Below are positions 1-7,113 of a stretch of DNA of 9,775 nucleotides, one piece after another. The position numbers were made by a program, and so were the translations under genes. Position 1 is the first letter of the stretch, and each line of letters begins with the position of its first letter. The notes under the pieces are model-generated. The model had not been told where the DNA came from. It made no database searches and was given only the letters and a program-made list of their open reading frames with translations. This DNA comes from Bacteroidales bacterium (GTDB lineage Bacteria; Bacteroidota; Bacteroidia; Bacteroidales; UBA10428). The stretch spans positions 1 through 9,775 of the forward strand of contig JAFGOZ010000676.1 of assembly GCA_016926235.1 (NCBI GenBank), read 5' to 3'.

Positions 1-775
1 ATTAATAATAGCTTTAATCTCCAAATCTTGGATCCCATTTATCTTTACCCCTCAATGCTGGATTTACTAAGCCGGTAGATCATTAGTAATAATTGATCAT
101 TCTGGGCAAAGTTTTTTTATTGTTTATATACTATAACGTATTAATTATGCAAATATATGTTTAATAATGAAGTTTTAAAATAAAATTATATGGTGAACGC
201 AATATTTTAAAGAAATATATTTATGCCTGAACTTTAGATTCTCAAATAAAAATGCAGAATTCGACAGAAGACTCGGACTCATATGGGGTAACGCGTGGAG
301 AGGAAATAGAAAAGGACAGCAATTATGATGTAACTGATTGAGGTATTTGATTATTTATGGAGTGCCCCCTTTTCACAGAATAAGATTGAACGGAGATTCT
401 ATGAGAAAAAATCATTCAAATATTTGACCAAACCTGCCACTTTGGTATTGCTGTCAATCATGAATTGGATGAGGTGTCTCGTAGTATAGTTTTTGTCGTA
501 ATCGGTGACAGTCTTACCGGAAAACGCAAGTTATTATAATGAGTTATATAGATTTATAAGCAAAAAAATTACAGATGTATTAATATCATTAAACTGTCAC
601 AATACAACATTGATTATATCCTATGCCGGTTGGCCCAAATCCTCGAGCAAATATATTACATATTGAAAAAATTTGTTGAGATAAAATCAGATTTAGTTAA
701 AATTGGTGAAGTTGACAAATAATTCTTTCAAAAAAAAGTATGTGTTTCATAGCTAATCCTGAACAGAGAATAAAT
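1..775. other. Gene-poor, AT-rich region with degenerate coding-like fragments
   Basis: No intact gene is visible in these 775 bases on either strand. The stretch is rich in A/T runs and scattered stops. Three short fragments look coding-like: a minus-strand tail at 14-82 ending in ..KWDPRFGD and a stop, a broken small frame at 401-539, and a start-less open frame at 552-722. None is recognised. I see no tRNA, no terminal inverted repeats of an insertion sequence and no convincing promoter. The mosaic of remnants in front of a polysaccharide operon is what a decayed recombination junction would look like, but that reading is inference. Confidence 0.6.
401..539 (+). pseudogene. Possible small gene broken by a one-base frameshift
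   Basis: A GGAG ribosome site (392-395) stands five bases before an ATG at 401, but that frame stops after eight codons. Removing one base from the run of six A at 406-411 would join the ATG to an open frame ending at 537-539. The result would be a 45-residue product beginning MRKIIQIFDQTCHFGIAV and containing NHELDEVSR and VVIGDSLTGK. The ribosome site, the start and the protein-like composition in the shifted frame argue for a former gene; the short length means chance cannot be excluded. I do not recognise the product. A sequencing error in the A run would give the same picture. Confidence 0.25.
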
Positions 776-1465
776 ATGAAAAAAATAGCTGTATTACAAT
801 CCAATTACATTCCCTGGAAGGGGTATTTCGATATAATTGCTGCAGTGGATGAGTTTATATTATTTGATGACATGCAATATACCCGGCGCGATTGGCGTAA
901 TCGCAATAAAATCAAAACACCTCAAGGAACCGCGTGGATTACTGTTCCAGTAAAGGGAAAGGGAAAATATAGCCAGACTATTCGTGAAACGGAAATTGAT
1001 GGCTTAGCCTGGGCTGCGAGCCATTGGAAAACGCTCAATCGCAACTATAGAAAAGCAAAGCATTTTTCTGAAATAGCGCATGAGCTTGAACCGTTATATT
1101 TAAATAAAAAATACTCACACTTGTCACAACTAAACCGACTATTTATTGAATGGGTTTGCATGAAATTGGATATTAAAACTATCATCAGTAACTCATGGGA
1201 TTATCAGTTAAAAAACGGTCAGACCGAGCGACTGGCTGACTTATGCATACAGGCTGGCGGCAGTGAATACATTTCAGGGCCAGCTGCGCAGAACTATATT
1301 GATGAAACTGTTTTTCATAAAAAAGGCATTAAACTTACCTGGTTCGACTATAACGGTTATCCTGAATATCCTCAGCTTTGGGGTGAATTTACTCATAATG
1401 TCAGTATCCTTGATCTCCTGTTCAACTGTGGAACTGAGGCACGAAACTATATGAGGTGCGTATAA
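776..1465 (+). CDS. WbqC-family protein of a polysaccharide locus
   Basis: This 229-residue soluble protein belongs to the WbqC-like family, found in O-antigen and other glycan clusters; its exact reaction is not known to me. Visible family signatures are the N-terminal [12 protein letters not shown] (residues 8-19), [18 protein letters not shown] (29-46), [16 protein letters not shown] (161-176) and the C-terminal [10 protein letters not shown] (210-219). There is no signal peptide or membrane segment, so it is probably cytoplasmic. I place the start at the ATG at 776 because the family begins directly at M-K-x-I-A-x-L-Q; an in-frame ATG at 740 would add 12 unrelated residues. It is the first gene of the plus-strand operon and ends two bases before the next start. 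Given the aminotransferase and acetyltransferase downstream, a role in making or modifying an amino-deoxy sugar is likely but inferred. Confidence 0.88.
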   Translation: MKKIAVLQSNYIPWKGYFDIIAAVDEFILFDDMQYTRRDWRNRNKIKTPQGTAWITVPVKGKGKYSQTIRETEIDGLAWAASHWKTLNRNYRKAKHFSEIAHELEPLYLNKKYSHLSQLNRLFIEWVCMKLDIKTIISNSWDYQLKNGQTERLADLCIQAGGSEYISGPAAQNYIDETVFHKKGIKLTWFDYNGYPEYPQLWGEFTHNVSILDLLFNCGTEARNYMRCV

Positions 1466-1467
1466 AA

Positions 1468-2394
1468 ATGGATATATCAATTGTAGCTACACTTTACCAA
1501 TCAGCTCCGTATATTAGCGAGTTTTACCAGAGAATGAGTGAAGCAGCTAAAAACCTTACCGAAGACTACGAGATTGTATTGATCAATGATGGTTCACCCG
1601 ATAACTCTCTTCCTCTGGCAATACAATTAACAGAGTCAGATAATCGTGTTATATTGATAGATCTATCGCGAAACTTTGGACATCACAAAGCGATGATGAC
1701 AGGTCTTTCTTATACGCGAGGCAAGTATGTTTTTTTAATTGATAGTGATCTCGAAGAATCTCCTGAGTGGATAGGCCCTTTTTATAAACAGATGACTGAA
1801 GAAGGCTGTGATGTAGTTTATGGTGTGCAAAAACAAAGGAAAGGCAATATATTTGAACGCTGGTCGGGTAAGTGGTTTTACAGCCTGTTTCATTTTCTGA
1901 CAGATATCGCATTACCTGAAAATATTGTTACTGCCAGGTTAATGACCAGACGTTATGTGGATGCCTTGGTAAGGCATAAAGAAAGGGAGCTTATGATTGC
2001 CGGCCTTTGGTTTATCACTGGGTTTGAACAAAATCCTCAAACTGTATGTAAAAAAAGTGAAAGTAAAACAACATATTCCTTTAGACATAAGCTTTCACTT
2101 CTTGTTAATTCAGTTACTTCTTTCAGCAATAAACCATTAATAACAATTTTCCACACAGGTATAATGATCTCTCTTTTAGCAGCGATATACACGGCATATT
2201 TGGTTATTAACTGGATGTTTTTTGCCAAACCTCTTAGTGGGTGGACATCTTTGATGGCTTCTATCTGGCTTTTAGGCGGCCTGGTTATTTCATTCATCGG
2301 TATTATTGGAATTTATCTATCAAAAGTATTTTCAGAAACCAAGCAGAGGCCTTTCACTATTATCAGGCAAATATATGAAAAAAGAGAAAACTGA
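1468..2394 (+). CDS. ArnC/GtrB-type polyprenyl-phosphate GT2 glycosyltransferase
   Basis: This 308-residue family 2 glycosyltransferase probably moves a sugar from a nucleotide donor to undecaprenyl phosphate on the inner face of the cytoplasmic membrane. The GT-A domain shows INDGSPDNS (39-47), SRNFGHHKA (67-75) and the metal-binding DSD (92-94) within LIDSDLEESPEW, plus RLMTRRYVDAL (157-167). Two C-terminal membrane helices lie at about 225-252 and 262-287, followed by KQRPFTII (292-299). This two-helix tail with a terminal RP motif is characteristic of ArnC, GtrB and related enzymes. The ATG at 1468 is preferred over an in-frame GTG at 1456, because the GTG lies inside the ribosome site GAGGTG (1453-1458), nine bases before the ATG. 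The gene sits two bases after the WbqC-like gene and overlaps the methyltransferase by 20 bases. The sugar cannot be read from sequence; the wecE product is the best local guess. Confidence 0.9.
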   Translation: MDISIVATLYQSAPYISEFYQRMSEAAKNLTEDYEIVLINDGSPDNSLPLAIQLTESDNRVILIDLSRNFGHHKAMMTGLSYTRGKYVFLIDSDLEESPEWIGPFYKQMTEEGCDVVYGVQKQRKGNIFERWSGKWFYSLFHFLTDIALPENIVTARLMTRRYVDALVRHKERELMIAGLWFITGFEQNPQTVCKKSESKTTYSFRHKLSLLVNSVTSFSNKPLITIFHTGIMISLLAAIYTAYLVINWMFFAKPLSGWTSLMASIWLLGGLVISFIGIIGIYLSKVFSETKQRPFTIIRQIYEKREN

Positions 2395-3016
2395 AATTTT
2401 TAATGAAATAGCTAATTATTATAATTCCAAATTAAAAGAACACGGAGCAACTCCATGCGGGGTAGATTGGAATGGGGAAAACAGTCAGATACTTCGTTTT
2501 GATCAACTGACACAAATAATAAAACCAGTAAAAAATTTCTCTCTAAATGATCTGGGGTGTGGCTATGGTGGGCTACTAGATTTTCTAAATATGAAATACC
2601 AGGGTGTTGATTATACATATATTGGTTACGATATATCAGATGATATGATTTGTTCTGCAAAAAGTCGGCACGCTAATAGGAAAAATGCACGATTTTGTAC
2701 TGAAAGAATGCCTATGGAGATTGCAGATTATTCAGTCGCCAGCGGAGTATTTAATGTTCGTTTGGAAAATAGTGAGTATATATGGAAACAACACATTAAG
2801 GAAACACTTGATATTTTGAATCAGTATAGCAGTAAAGGTTTTTCTTTTAATTGCCTCACATCATATTCAGATATTGATAAAATGCAATCATACCTATATT
2901 ATGCTGACCCATGTGCATTGTTCGATCTGTGCAAAACTCATTACTCTAAAAATGTGGCATTGTTACATGATTATGGTCTTTATGAATTCACTATTTTGGT
3001 GAGGAAGCAACTATGA
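2375..3016 (+). CDS. Class I SAM-dependent methyltransferase
   Basis: This 213-residue protein has a Rossmann-type methyltransferase core. Motif I is NDLGCGYGGLLDFL (58-71), the acidic residue that should hold the SAM ribose is D86 in GYDIS, and a later strand is DYSVASGVFNV (118-128). The C-terminal part, with YYADPCALFDLC (175-186) and a final FTILVRK, resembles stand-alone methyltransferases common in O-antigen clusters. The ATG at 2375 lies inside the end of the upstream glycosyltransferase gene (20-base overlap), which suggests coupled translation; a longer in-frame start at 2306 would lie deep inside that gene and adds residues with no family support. Its stop overlaps the next ATG as ATGA. 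The likely substrate is a sugar or nucleotide sugar, as inferred from the neighbours; O- versus N-methylation cannot be told. Confidence 0.83.
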   Translation: MKKEKTEIFNEIANYYNSKLKEHGATPCGVDWNGENSQILRFDQLTQIIKPVKNFSLNDLGCGYGGLLDFLNMKYQGVDYTYIGYDISDDMICSAKSRHANRKNARFCTERMPMEIADYSVASGVFNVRLENSEYIWKQHIKETLDILNQYSSKGFSFNCLTSYSDIDKMQSYLYYADPCALFDLCKTHYSKNVALLHDYGLYEFTILVRKQL

Positions 3017-3678
3017 AACAGCCAGTAGTAATTTTTGGGACAGGTGATATTGCTCAATTGGCTCATTATTATTTTTCGAAAGATTCGAAATATAAAGTCG
3101 CAGCCTTCACAGTAGACAGAGAATATCTAACAAAAAATCGATTTTGTGAACTACCTGTTATTCCATTTGATGATGTTCAAAATAAATTCCCACCTGATAA
3201 ATTTAAACTATTCATAGCTCTCAGTTATTCAAAGCTCAATCAGACTCGAAAAGAGAAATATTTATATGCAAAGTCTTTAGGTTATTCTTTTGCAAATTAT
3301 ATAAGTTCAAAAGCCACAATCCTTAACGATGGTAAAATAGGAGATAACTGCTTTATTTTTGAAGATAATACTATTCAACCATTTGTCTCTATCGGTGATA
3401 ATGTTACCATATGGAGCGGTAATCACATTGGACATCATTCTATAATTCATAACCATTGCTTTATTTCATCTCATGTGGTTATCTCCGGAGGTGTTGAAAT
3501 TGGTGAATCTTGCTTTATTGGCGTTAACGCTACACTCCGTGATCATATCAAAGTAGGAGAGAAATGCTTGCTTGGTGCAGGGACATTACTATTAAGCGAT
3601 GCAGAACCAGAGAGTCTATATATTGGAAAAGAAACTGAACGTTCGGATAAACCTAGCACAAAGATAAAAAATATCTGA
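3013..3678 (+). CDS. NeuD/PglD-type hexapeptide-repeat sugar acyltransferase
   Basis: This 221-residue protein has the two-part layout of the NeuD/PglD/PerB family. An N-terminal nucleotide-sugar-binding Rossmann-like domain carries VVIFGTGDIAQLA (5-17), and a left-handed beta-helix of hexapeptide repeats runs from about 98 to 195 (for example VSIGDN, VEIGES, IKVGEK). Histidines in GNHIGHHS (137-144) are the likely catalytic base region, by analogy with PglD. Family members acetylate an amino or hydroxyl group on a nucleotide-linked deoxy sugar using acetyl-CoA. With wecE in the same operon, N-acetylation of dTDP-Fuc4N is an attractive role, one performed by the unrelated GNAT enzyme WecD in enterobacteria; this is inference. 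The start overlaps the previous stop by four bases (ATGA), and GAGGAAG at 3001-3007 is its ribosome site. Confidence 0.87.
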   Translation: MKQPVVIFGTGDIAQLAHYYFSKDSKYKVAAFTVDREYLTKNRFCELPVIPFDDVQNKFPPDKFKLFIALSYSKLNQTRKEKYLYAKSLGYSFANYISSKATILNDGKIGDNCFIFEDNTIQPFVSIGDNVTIWSGNHIGHHSIIHNHCFISSHVVISGGVEIGESCFIGVNATLRDHIKVGEKCLLGAGTLLLSDAEPESLYIGKETERSDKPSTKIKNI

Positions 3679-3686
3679 GGATGGAA

Positions 3687-4598
3687 ATGAAGTGGCATAA
3701 ACTTGGGCGTCTGTTTTGCCCCCAATCAAATCACCCAAAACTTTTAAGCCACGCATCCAATCCTTTAGCAGTAAAAATTGAGGGGGATTTGTATAGAATA
3801 TTTTACAGTGGAAGAGACTCAAGAAATCGATCTTCTGTAGGATTTGTGGATATTGATATTTGTGAGAGAAAAATTATACATTTTAAAAATGATCCCATCG
3901 TCGAGCATGGACCAGAAGGAAGTTATTATTCACACGGCATAAGCATTGGAAATATTCTAGAAATAAAGGAATATAAATATATGCTGTTTATGGCCTGGCA
4001 AATCCGGCCAGGAGAACACTGGCGAGGTGATATCGGCAGACTCTATCTTGATGATCAATTAAATCTTCATATAATAGATAAAGAGCCTTTTTTTTCTATG
4101 GACGCTCCAGATCCTATAAGTCTTTCATATCCATTTGTAATGAAAATGGAAAACAATGAATATTACATGTGGTATGGTTCAACAATAACCTGGGATGCAG
4201 GGAATAGTGAAATGCTCCATGTGATAAATTATGCAAAATCAACTGATGGAATAACTTGGCATAGAAAAGGTGTTGCTTTACCTTTCAAACTTGGATTAGC
4301 TCAAGCATTCTCAAGACCCTGCGTTATAGGTAACTCTATTGATGGCTTTCATATGTGGTTTTCATATAGAGGTTCAGTGCATTCTAAATACCGCATTGGT
4401 CATGCTTATAGCAGTGATGGCGATTCCTGGAAACTTAAGCTAGATGATGCTGGAATAGATGTTTCATCAACAGGTTGGGACTCTGAAATGATCGAATATC
4501 CATTTGTCTTTGACCATAAAGGAGAAAGGTATATGTTATATAATGGCAACGAATATGGTCTCACGGGTTTCGGCCTCGCGATTCTGGAACAGGACTAA
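3687..4598 (+). CDS. Cytoplasmic five-bladed-propeller glycosidase-like protein (GH43/GH32/GH130 superfamily-like)
   Basis: This 303-residue protein has repeated propeller-blade patterns. Aromatic beta strands of the type YRIFYSGR, YYMWYGS, FHMWFSYRG and YMLYNGNEYG alternate with S-x-D-G-x-x-W turns (STDGITW, SSDGDSW). This pattern is typical of the five-bladed propeller glycosidases and phosphorylases of the GH43, GH32 and GH130 superfamily. Acidic residues near blade starts (DAPDP, WDSEMIEYPF) could form an active site, but I cannot assign the triad from sequence alone. There is no signal peptide, so it should be cytoplasmic, which is odd for a hydrolase and suggests work on a nucleotide- or lipid-linked sugar, or a non-hydrolytic role. 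The ATG at 3687 is chosen because GAGG (3677-3680) is six bases upstream; the ATG at 3681 touches that site directly. Confidence 0.72.
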   Translation: MKWHKLGRLFCPQSNHPKLLSHASNPLAVKIEGDLYRIFYSGRDSRNRSSVGFVDIDICERKIIHFKNDPIVEHGPEGSYYSHGISIGNILEIKEYKYMLFMAWQIRPGEHWRGDIGRLYLDDQLNLHIIDKEPFFSMDAPDPISLSYPFVMKMENNEYYMWYGSTITWDAGNSEMLHVINYAKSTDGITWHRKGVALPFKLGLAQAFSRPCVIGNSIDGFHMWFSYRGSVHSKYRIGHAYSSDGDSWKLKLDDAGIDVSSTGWDSEMIEYPFVFDHKGERYMLYNGNEYGLTGFGLAILEQD

Positions 4599-4602
4599 AA
4601 TT

Positions 4603-4965
4603 ATGAATTATTCTTATATTTTCGGAACTATTTTTTTTACTGTCTATGGCCAATTAATCCTAAAATGGAGGATTAATTTTTATGGTGCATTACCCAAGGC
4701 ATTGTTCCCCAGAATACAATTCTTGATTAAGCTGCTCCTTGATCCTTACATTTTTTCAGGTTTTATCTCAGCATTTTTTGCATCACTATGCTGGATGGCT
4801 GCAATGACCAAATTCTCTTTGAACCATGCATACCCATTTATGGGGTTTAATTTTATAATTGTCTTTTTTTTAAGCAGTTTCCTTTTTAACGAGTCTATTA
4901 CAATACTAAAAGTCATTGGGATAATTTTAATAGTAGCAGGTATTACAATAGGCAGTCAGGGTTAA
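4603..4965 (+). CDS. SMR/EamA-type four-helix membrane protein, ArnE/ArnF-like candidate flippase
   Basis: This 120-residue protein is almost entirely hydrophobic, with four predicted membrane helices at about 2-20, 48-68, 74-94 and 100-117. The GQLILKW motif after helix 1 and FLFNESITILKVIGIILIVAGI across helix 4 (93-114) are hallmarks of small DMT-superfamily proteins (SMR, single-repeat EamA, ArnE/ArnF). Such proteins usually work as dimers. ArnE/ArnF move undecaprenyl-phosphate-linked aminoarabinose across the inner membrane. In this operon, with an ArnC/GtrB-like transferase and an ArnB-related aminotransferase, flipping of a lipid-linked sugar is a more likely job than drug export. The start at 4603 follows AGGA (4591-4594) by eight bases; an in-frame upstream start at 4504 would lie in the previous gene. 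It begins four bases after the preceding stop and ends seven bases before wecE. Confidence 0.82.
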   Translation: MNYSYIFGTIFFTVYGQLILKWRINFYGALPKALFPRIQFLIKLLLDPYIFSGFISAFFASLCWMAAMTKFSLNHAYPFMGFNFIIVFFLSSFLFNESITILKVIGIILIVAGITIGSQG

Positions 4966-4972
4966 AAATAAA

Positions 4973-6115
4973 ATGAAAACTTATAATATACCTTTCAATA
5001 AACCATTTGTAGTCGGCAAGGAACTATATTATATCGCCAGGGCAGTCATTGAAAATAGACATACTGCAGGTGATGGACCTTTTACGAAAAAATGCAACAC
5101 ATGGCTGGAAGAAAATCTTTCCTGCCAAAAAGCTTTTTTGACTCATTCCTGCACAGCGGCCCTGGAGATGAGTGCTATTCTGTGCGATATTAAACCAGGA
5201 GATGAAGTCATTATGCCTTCGTTTACTTTTGTATCTACTGCTAATGCCTTTGTTTTGCGAGGAGGCATACCGGTTTTTGTCGATATACGAGAAGATACGC
5301 AAAATATAGACGAGCATATTCTGAGTAATGCTATTACCAAAAAAACAAAAGCAATTGTTCCAGTTCATTATGCAGGAACACCCTGCAACATGGATTCAAT
5401 CCTTAACCTTGCCAAGGATAAAAATCTTCGTGTTATTGAAGATGCTGCCCAGGGGTATCTCTCCACATATAAAGGAAAATACCTAGGAACTTTGGGTGAT
5501 ATTGGGTGCCTCAGCTTCCATGAAACCAAGAACATCATTAGCGGTGAAGGTGGGGCACTTCTCTTAAATGATCCAGAGCTTGTAGAACGGGCTGAAATTA
5601 TTTGGGAAAAAGGCACAAATCGAAAACGTTTCTTTAGAGGAGAAGTAGATAAGTATACCTGGGTGGATATCGGATCCAGTTTTCTGCCAAGCGATATAAT
5701 TGCCGCATTCCTTTATGCTCAACTAGAATCGGCTGAAAAGATTATTGCAGCCAGATGTAGAATATTTGAGACATATTTGCAGGGCTTACTGGAGTTGGAA
5801 AAAAAAGGTATAATACGGTTACCAATGATTGCCAATTACAGTACCAGTAATGGACATATAATGTATATACTCAGTAATTCTCTAAATGAACGTACCAGAC
5901 TTATAAATTATCTTAAGGATAACGGGGTCAACGCTGTATTTCATTATATCCCTTTGCATCTATCTCCTATGGGTAAAAAACACTGTCGTATTCATGGTAA
6001 TTTACCCAATACAGAACGAATAAGCGAATGTTTGGTTCGGCTTCCTATGTACTATGAAATGTCGGACAACGAAGTTAATCAAGTCGTGGAATTAGTGAAA
6101 GCATTCTATCAGTAA
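4973..6115 (+). CDS. wecE: dTDP-4-amino-4,6-dideoxygalactose transaminase (WecE/RffA)
   Basis: This 380-residue PLP enzyme converts dTDP-4-keto-6-deoxyglucose to dTDP-4-amino-4,6-dideoxy-D-galactose (dTDP-Fuc4N) with glutamate as amino donor. It matches E. coli WecE from memory along its whole length: IPFNKPFVVG (6-15), GDGPFTKKC (33-41), THSCTAALEM (57-66), PGDEVIMPSFTFVSTANAF (75-93), VPVHYAG (129-135), EDAAQG (156-161, with PLP-binding D157), the Schiff-base lysine K186 in SFHETKN, EKGTNRKRFFRGEVDKYTW at about 212-230, and AVFHYIPLHLSP. Length is the same as the family. It lies seven bases behind the SMR-like gene and closes the plus-strand operon; no strong ribosome site precedes it, so coupling is likely. 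No rmlA or rmlB for the dTDP-sugar precursor is in the window, so these must lie elsewhere. Confidence 0.95.
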   Translation: MKTYNIPFNKPFVVGKELYYIARAVIENRHTAGDGPFTKKCNTWLEENLSCQKAFLTHSCTAALEMSAILCDIKPGDEVIMPSFTFVSTANAFVLRGGIPVFVDIREDTQNIDEHILSNAITKKTKAIVPVHYAGTPCNMDSILNLAKDKNLRVIEDAAQGYLSTYKGKYLGTLGDIGCLSFHETKNIISGEGGALLLNDPELVERAEIIWEKGTNRKRFFRGEVDKYTWVDIGSSFLPSDIIAAFLYAQLESAEKIIAARCRIFETYLQGLLELEKKGIIRLPMIANYSTSNGHIMYILSNSLNERTRLINYLKDNGVNAVFHYIPLHLSPMGKKHCRIHGNLPNTERISECLVRLPMYYEMSDNEVNQVVELVKAFYQ

Positions 6116-6116
6116 T

Positions 6117-6254
6117 ATGATAAAGTGGATCAATCCTACAATCTCACTTTTCCAGCAGATTTTGGAGTCTCACCATGGTGTAACTGCAGTCTGGGAAACC
6201 TTGCTTGCTACAGCGCCTATCTCAAGATTTGAATCCTCAACACAGATTATTTAA
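6117..6254 (+). CDS. Doubtful 45-residue ORF or gene remnant at a convergent junction
   Basis: An open frame of 45 codons starts with an ATG two bases after the wecE stop and reads MIKWINPTISLFQQILESHH, then ends in FESSTQII and a TAA. There is no good ribosome site, so it would depend on coupling to wecE. It shows no membrane segment and no motif I recognise. It could be the 5' piece of a lost gene, because the frame begins exactly where the next operon gene would be expected. The whole 6116-6277 gap contains otherwise only a ten-base palindrome (6171-6180) and no hairpin followed by a T run on either strand. Confidence 0.22.
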   Translation: MIKWINPTISLFQQILESHHGVTAVWETLLATAPISRFESSTQII

Positions 6255-6277
6255 GATATGGATTATAACCTTTCATG

Positions 6278-7054
6278 TTACACTTCATGATAATAATCAT
6301 TATGTGGTTGCATTACTTTATCGAAAAGTCTTGAGTTGATCAGTTTCATCTTTTGAAGTCTGAATTTAAATGCTGTCGCCAGGACACCAAGTCCATATAT
6401 TATGCTGTTCTTCAGGCTTATGGACGACGCTTCATCAAAGTATTTAGTGGGACACGAGACTTCGCCAATTCTATAACCGGCATAAAATATCTGTGCGAGC
6501 ATTTCATTATCAAAGCGGAAATTATCTGAGTTAAGGTGAAAAGGCAGTCTTTCCAAGACTTCCCTTGAATAGGCACGATAACCGGTGTGGAATTCAGACA
6601 ATTTACTGCCGAGCAGTATATTTTCAACTGCAGTCAGCAGCCTGTTTGCAATATATTTATATACCGGCATTCCTCCCTTAAGGGCTCCGCCCCCAATGAT
6701 TCTTGAACCAAGGACTACATCATATACACCATAGGCAATCATACTTGTCATGGCAGTAACAAGCTTTGGAGTGTACTGGTAATCAGGATGAACCATCACA
6801 ACAATATCTGCATCCAGCTTTAGAGCTTCCTTATAACAGGTTTTCTGATTACGTCCATAGCCGTAATTCTTATCATGAATATATGCCTTGATCCCAAGTT
6901 TTTTTGCAATACTTATCGTTTCATCCGAACTATTATCGTCCACAAGTAAAACATCATCTACTATATCAAAAGGTAACTCGTTATATGTTTTACCTATTGT
7001 CTCTTCAGCATTATAAGCAGGTAACACAACGATAATTTTTTTCCCATTAAGCAT
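6278..7054 (-). CDS. DPM1-like GT2 glycosyltransferase (putative polyprenyl-phosphate sugar synthase)
   Basis: This 258-residue enzyme has the dolichol-phosphate-mannose-synthase-like GT-A fold and would transfer a sugar to a polyprenyl phosphate at the cytoplasmic membrane face. Visible motifs are [12 protein letters not shown] (9-20), [11 protein letters not shown] (36-46), NYGYGRNQK (63-71), HPDYQYTP (89-96) in the place of the usual DxD, GSRIIGGG (116-123), [18 protein letters not shown] (155-172) and [10 protein letters not shown] (177-186). Unlike the GT2 in the plus operon it has no clear C-terminal membrane helices, so it resembles the single-domain DPM1 type. The ATG at 7054 is supported by AAGGAAG (7067-7061) six bases upstream. 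It lies 59 bases behind the TMTC-like gene with no terminator between, so the two are probably co-transcribed and act as donor maker and user. Confidence 0.88.
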   Translation of the reverse strand: MLNGKKIIVVLPAYNAEETIGKTYNELPFDIVDDVLLVDDNSSDETISIAKKLGIKAYIHDKNYGYGRNQKTCYKEALKLDADIVVMVHPDYQYTPKLVTAMTSMIAYGVYDVVLGSRIIGGGALKGGMPVYKYIANRLLTAVENILLGSKLSEFHTGYRAYSREVLERLPFHLNSDNFRFDNEMLAQIFYAGYRIGEVSCPTKYFDEASSISLKNSIIYGLGVLATAFKFRLQKMKLINSRLFDKVMQPHNDYYHEV

Positions 7055-7113
7055 ATAAATCTTCCTTTTCAGATAAGAACAGAATCACACAATACATAGA
7101 CTCATATTCAATC

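Noticed and set aside
70..80. AGCCGGTAGAT as an ops/JUMPstart element for RfaH-type antitermination
   Set aside because: Only the GGTAG core matches, and it is 700 bases upstream of the operon with no other JUMPstart features.
712..741. TTGACA (712-717) with AAGTAT (736-741) as a sigma-70 promoter for the plus operon
   Set aside because: The -35 box is perfect, but the -10 candidate matches the consensus at only three of six positions and the TTGACA lies inside an open frame. Not strong enough to annotate.
1456..1467. GTG at 1456 as the start of the ArnC/GtrB-like gene
   Set aside because: The GTG is part of the Shine-Dalgarno sequence for the ATG at 1468, and the GT2 family homology begins at that ATG.
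5024..5616. Minus-strand open frames of 65-114 codons opposite wecE
   Set aside because: They are shadows of a complete, strongly conserved gene on the plus strand and show no domain of their own.
6171..6180. CACCATGGTG palindrome as an operator
   Set aside because: Ten bases is short, it lies at a convergent gene end with no promoter, and it may be chance.
6200..6260. tRNA-like T-arm on the minus strand (GGATTCAAATCTT)
   Set aside because: No acceptor stem, D-arm or anticodon stem can be folded around it.
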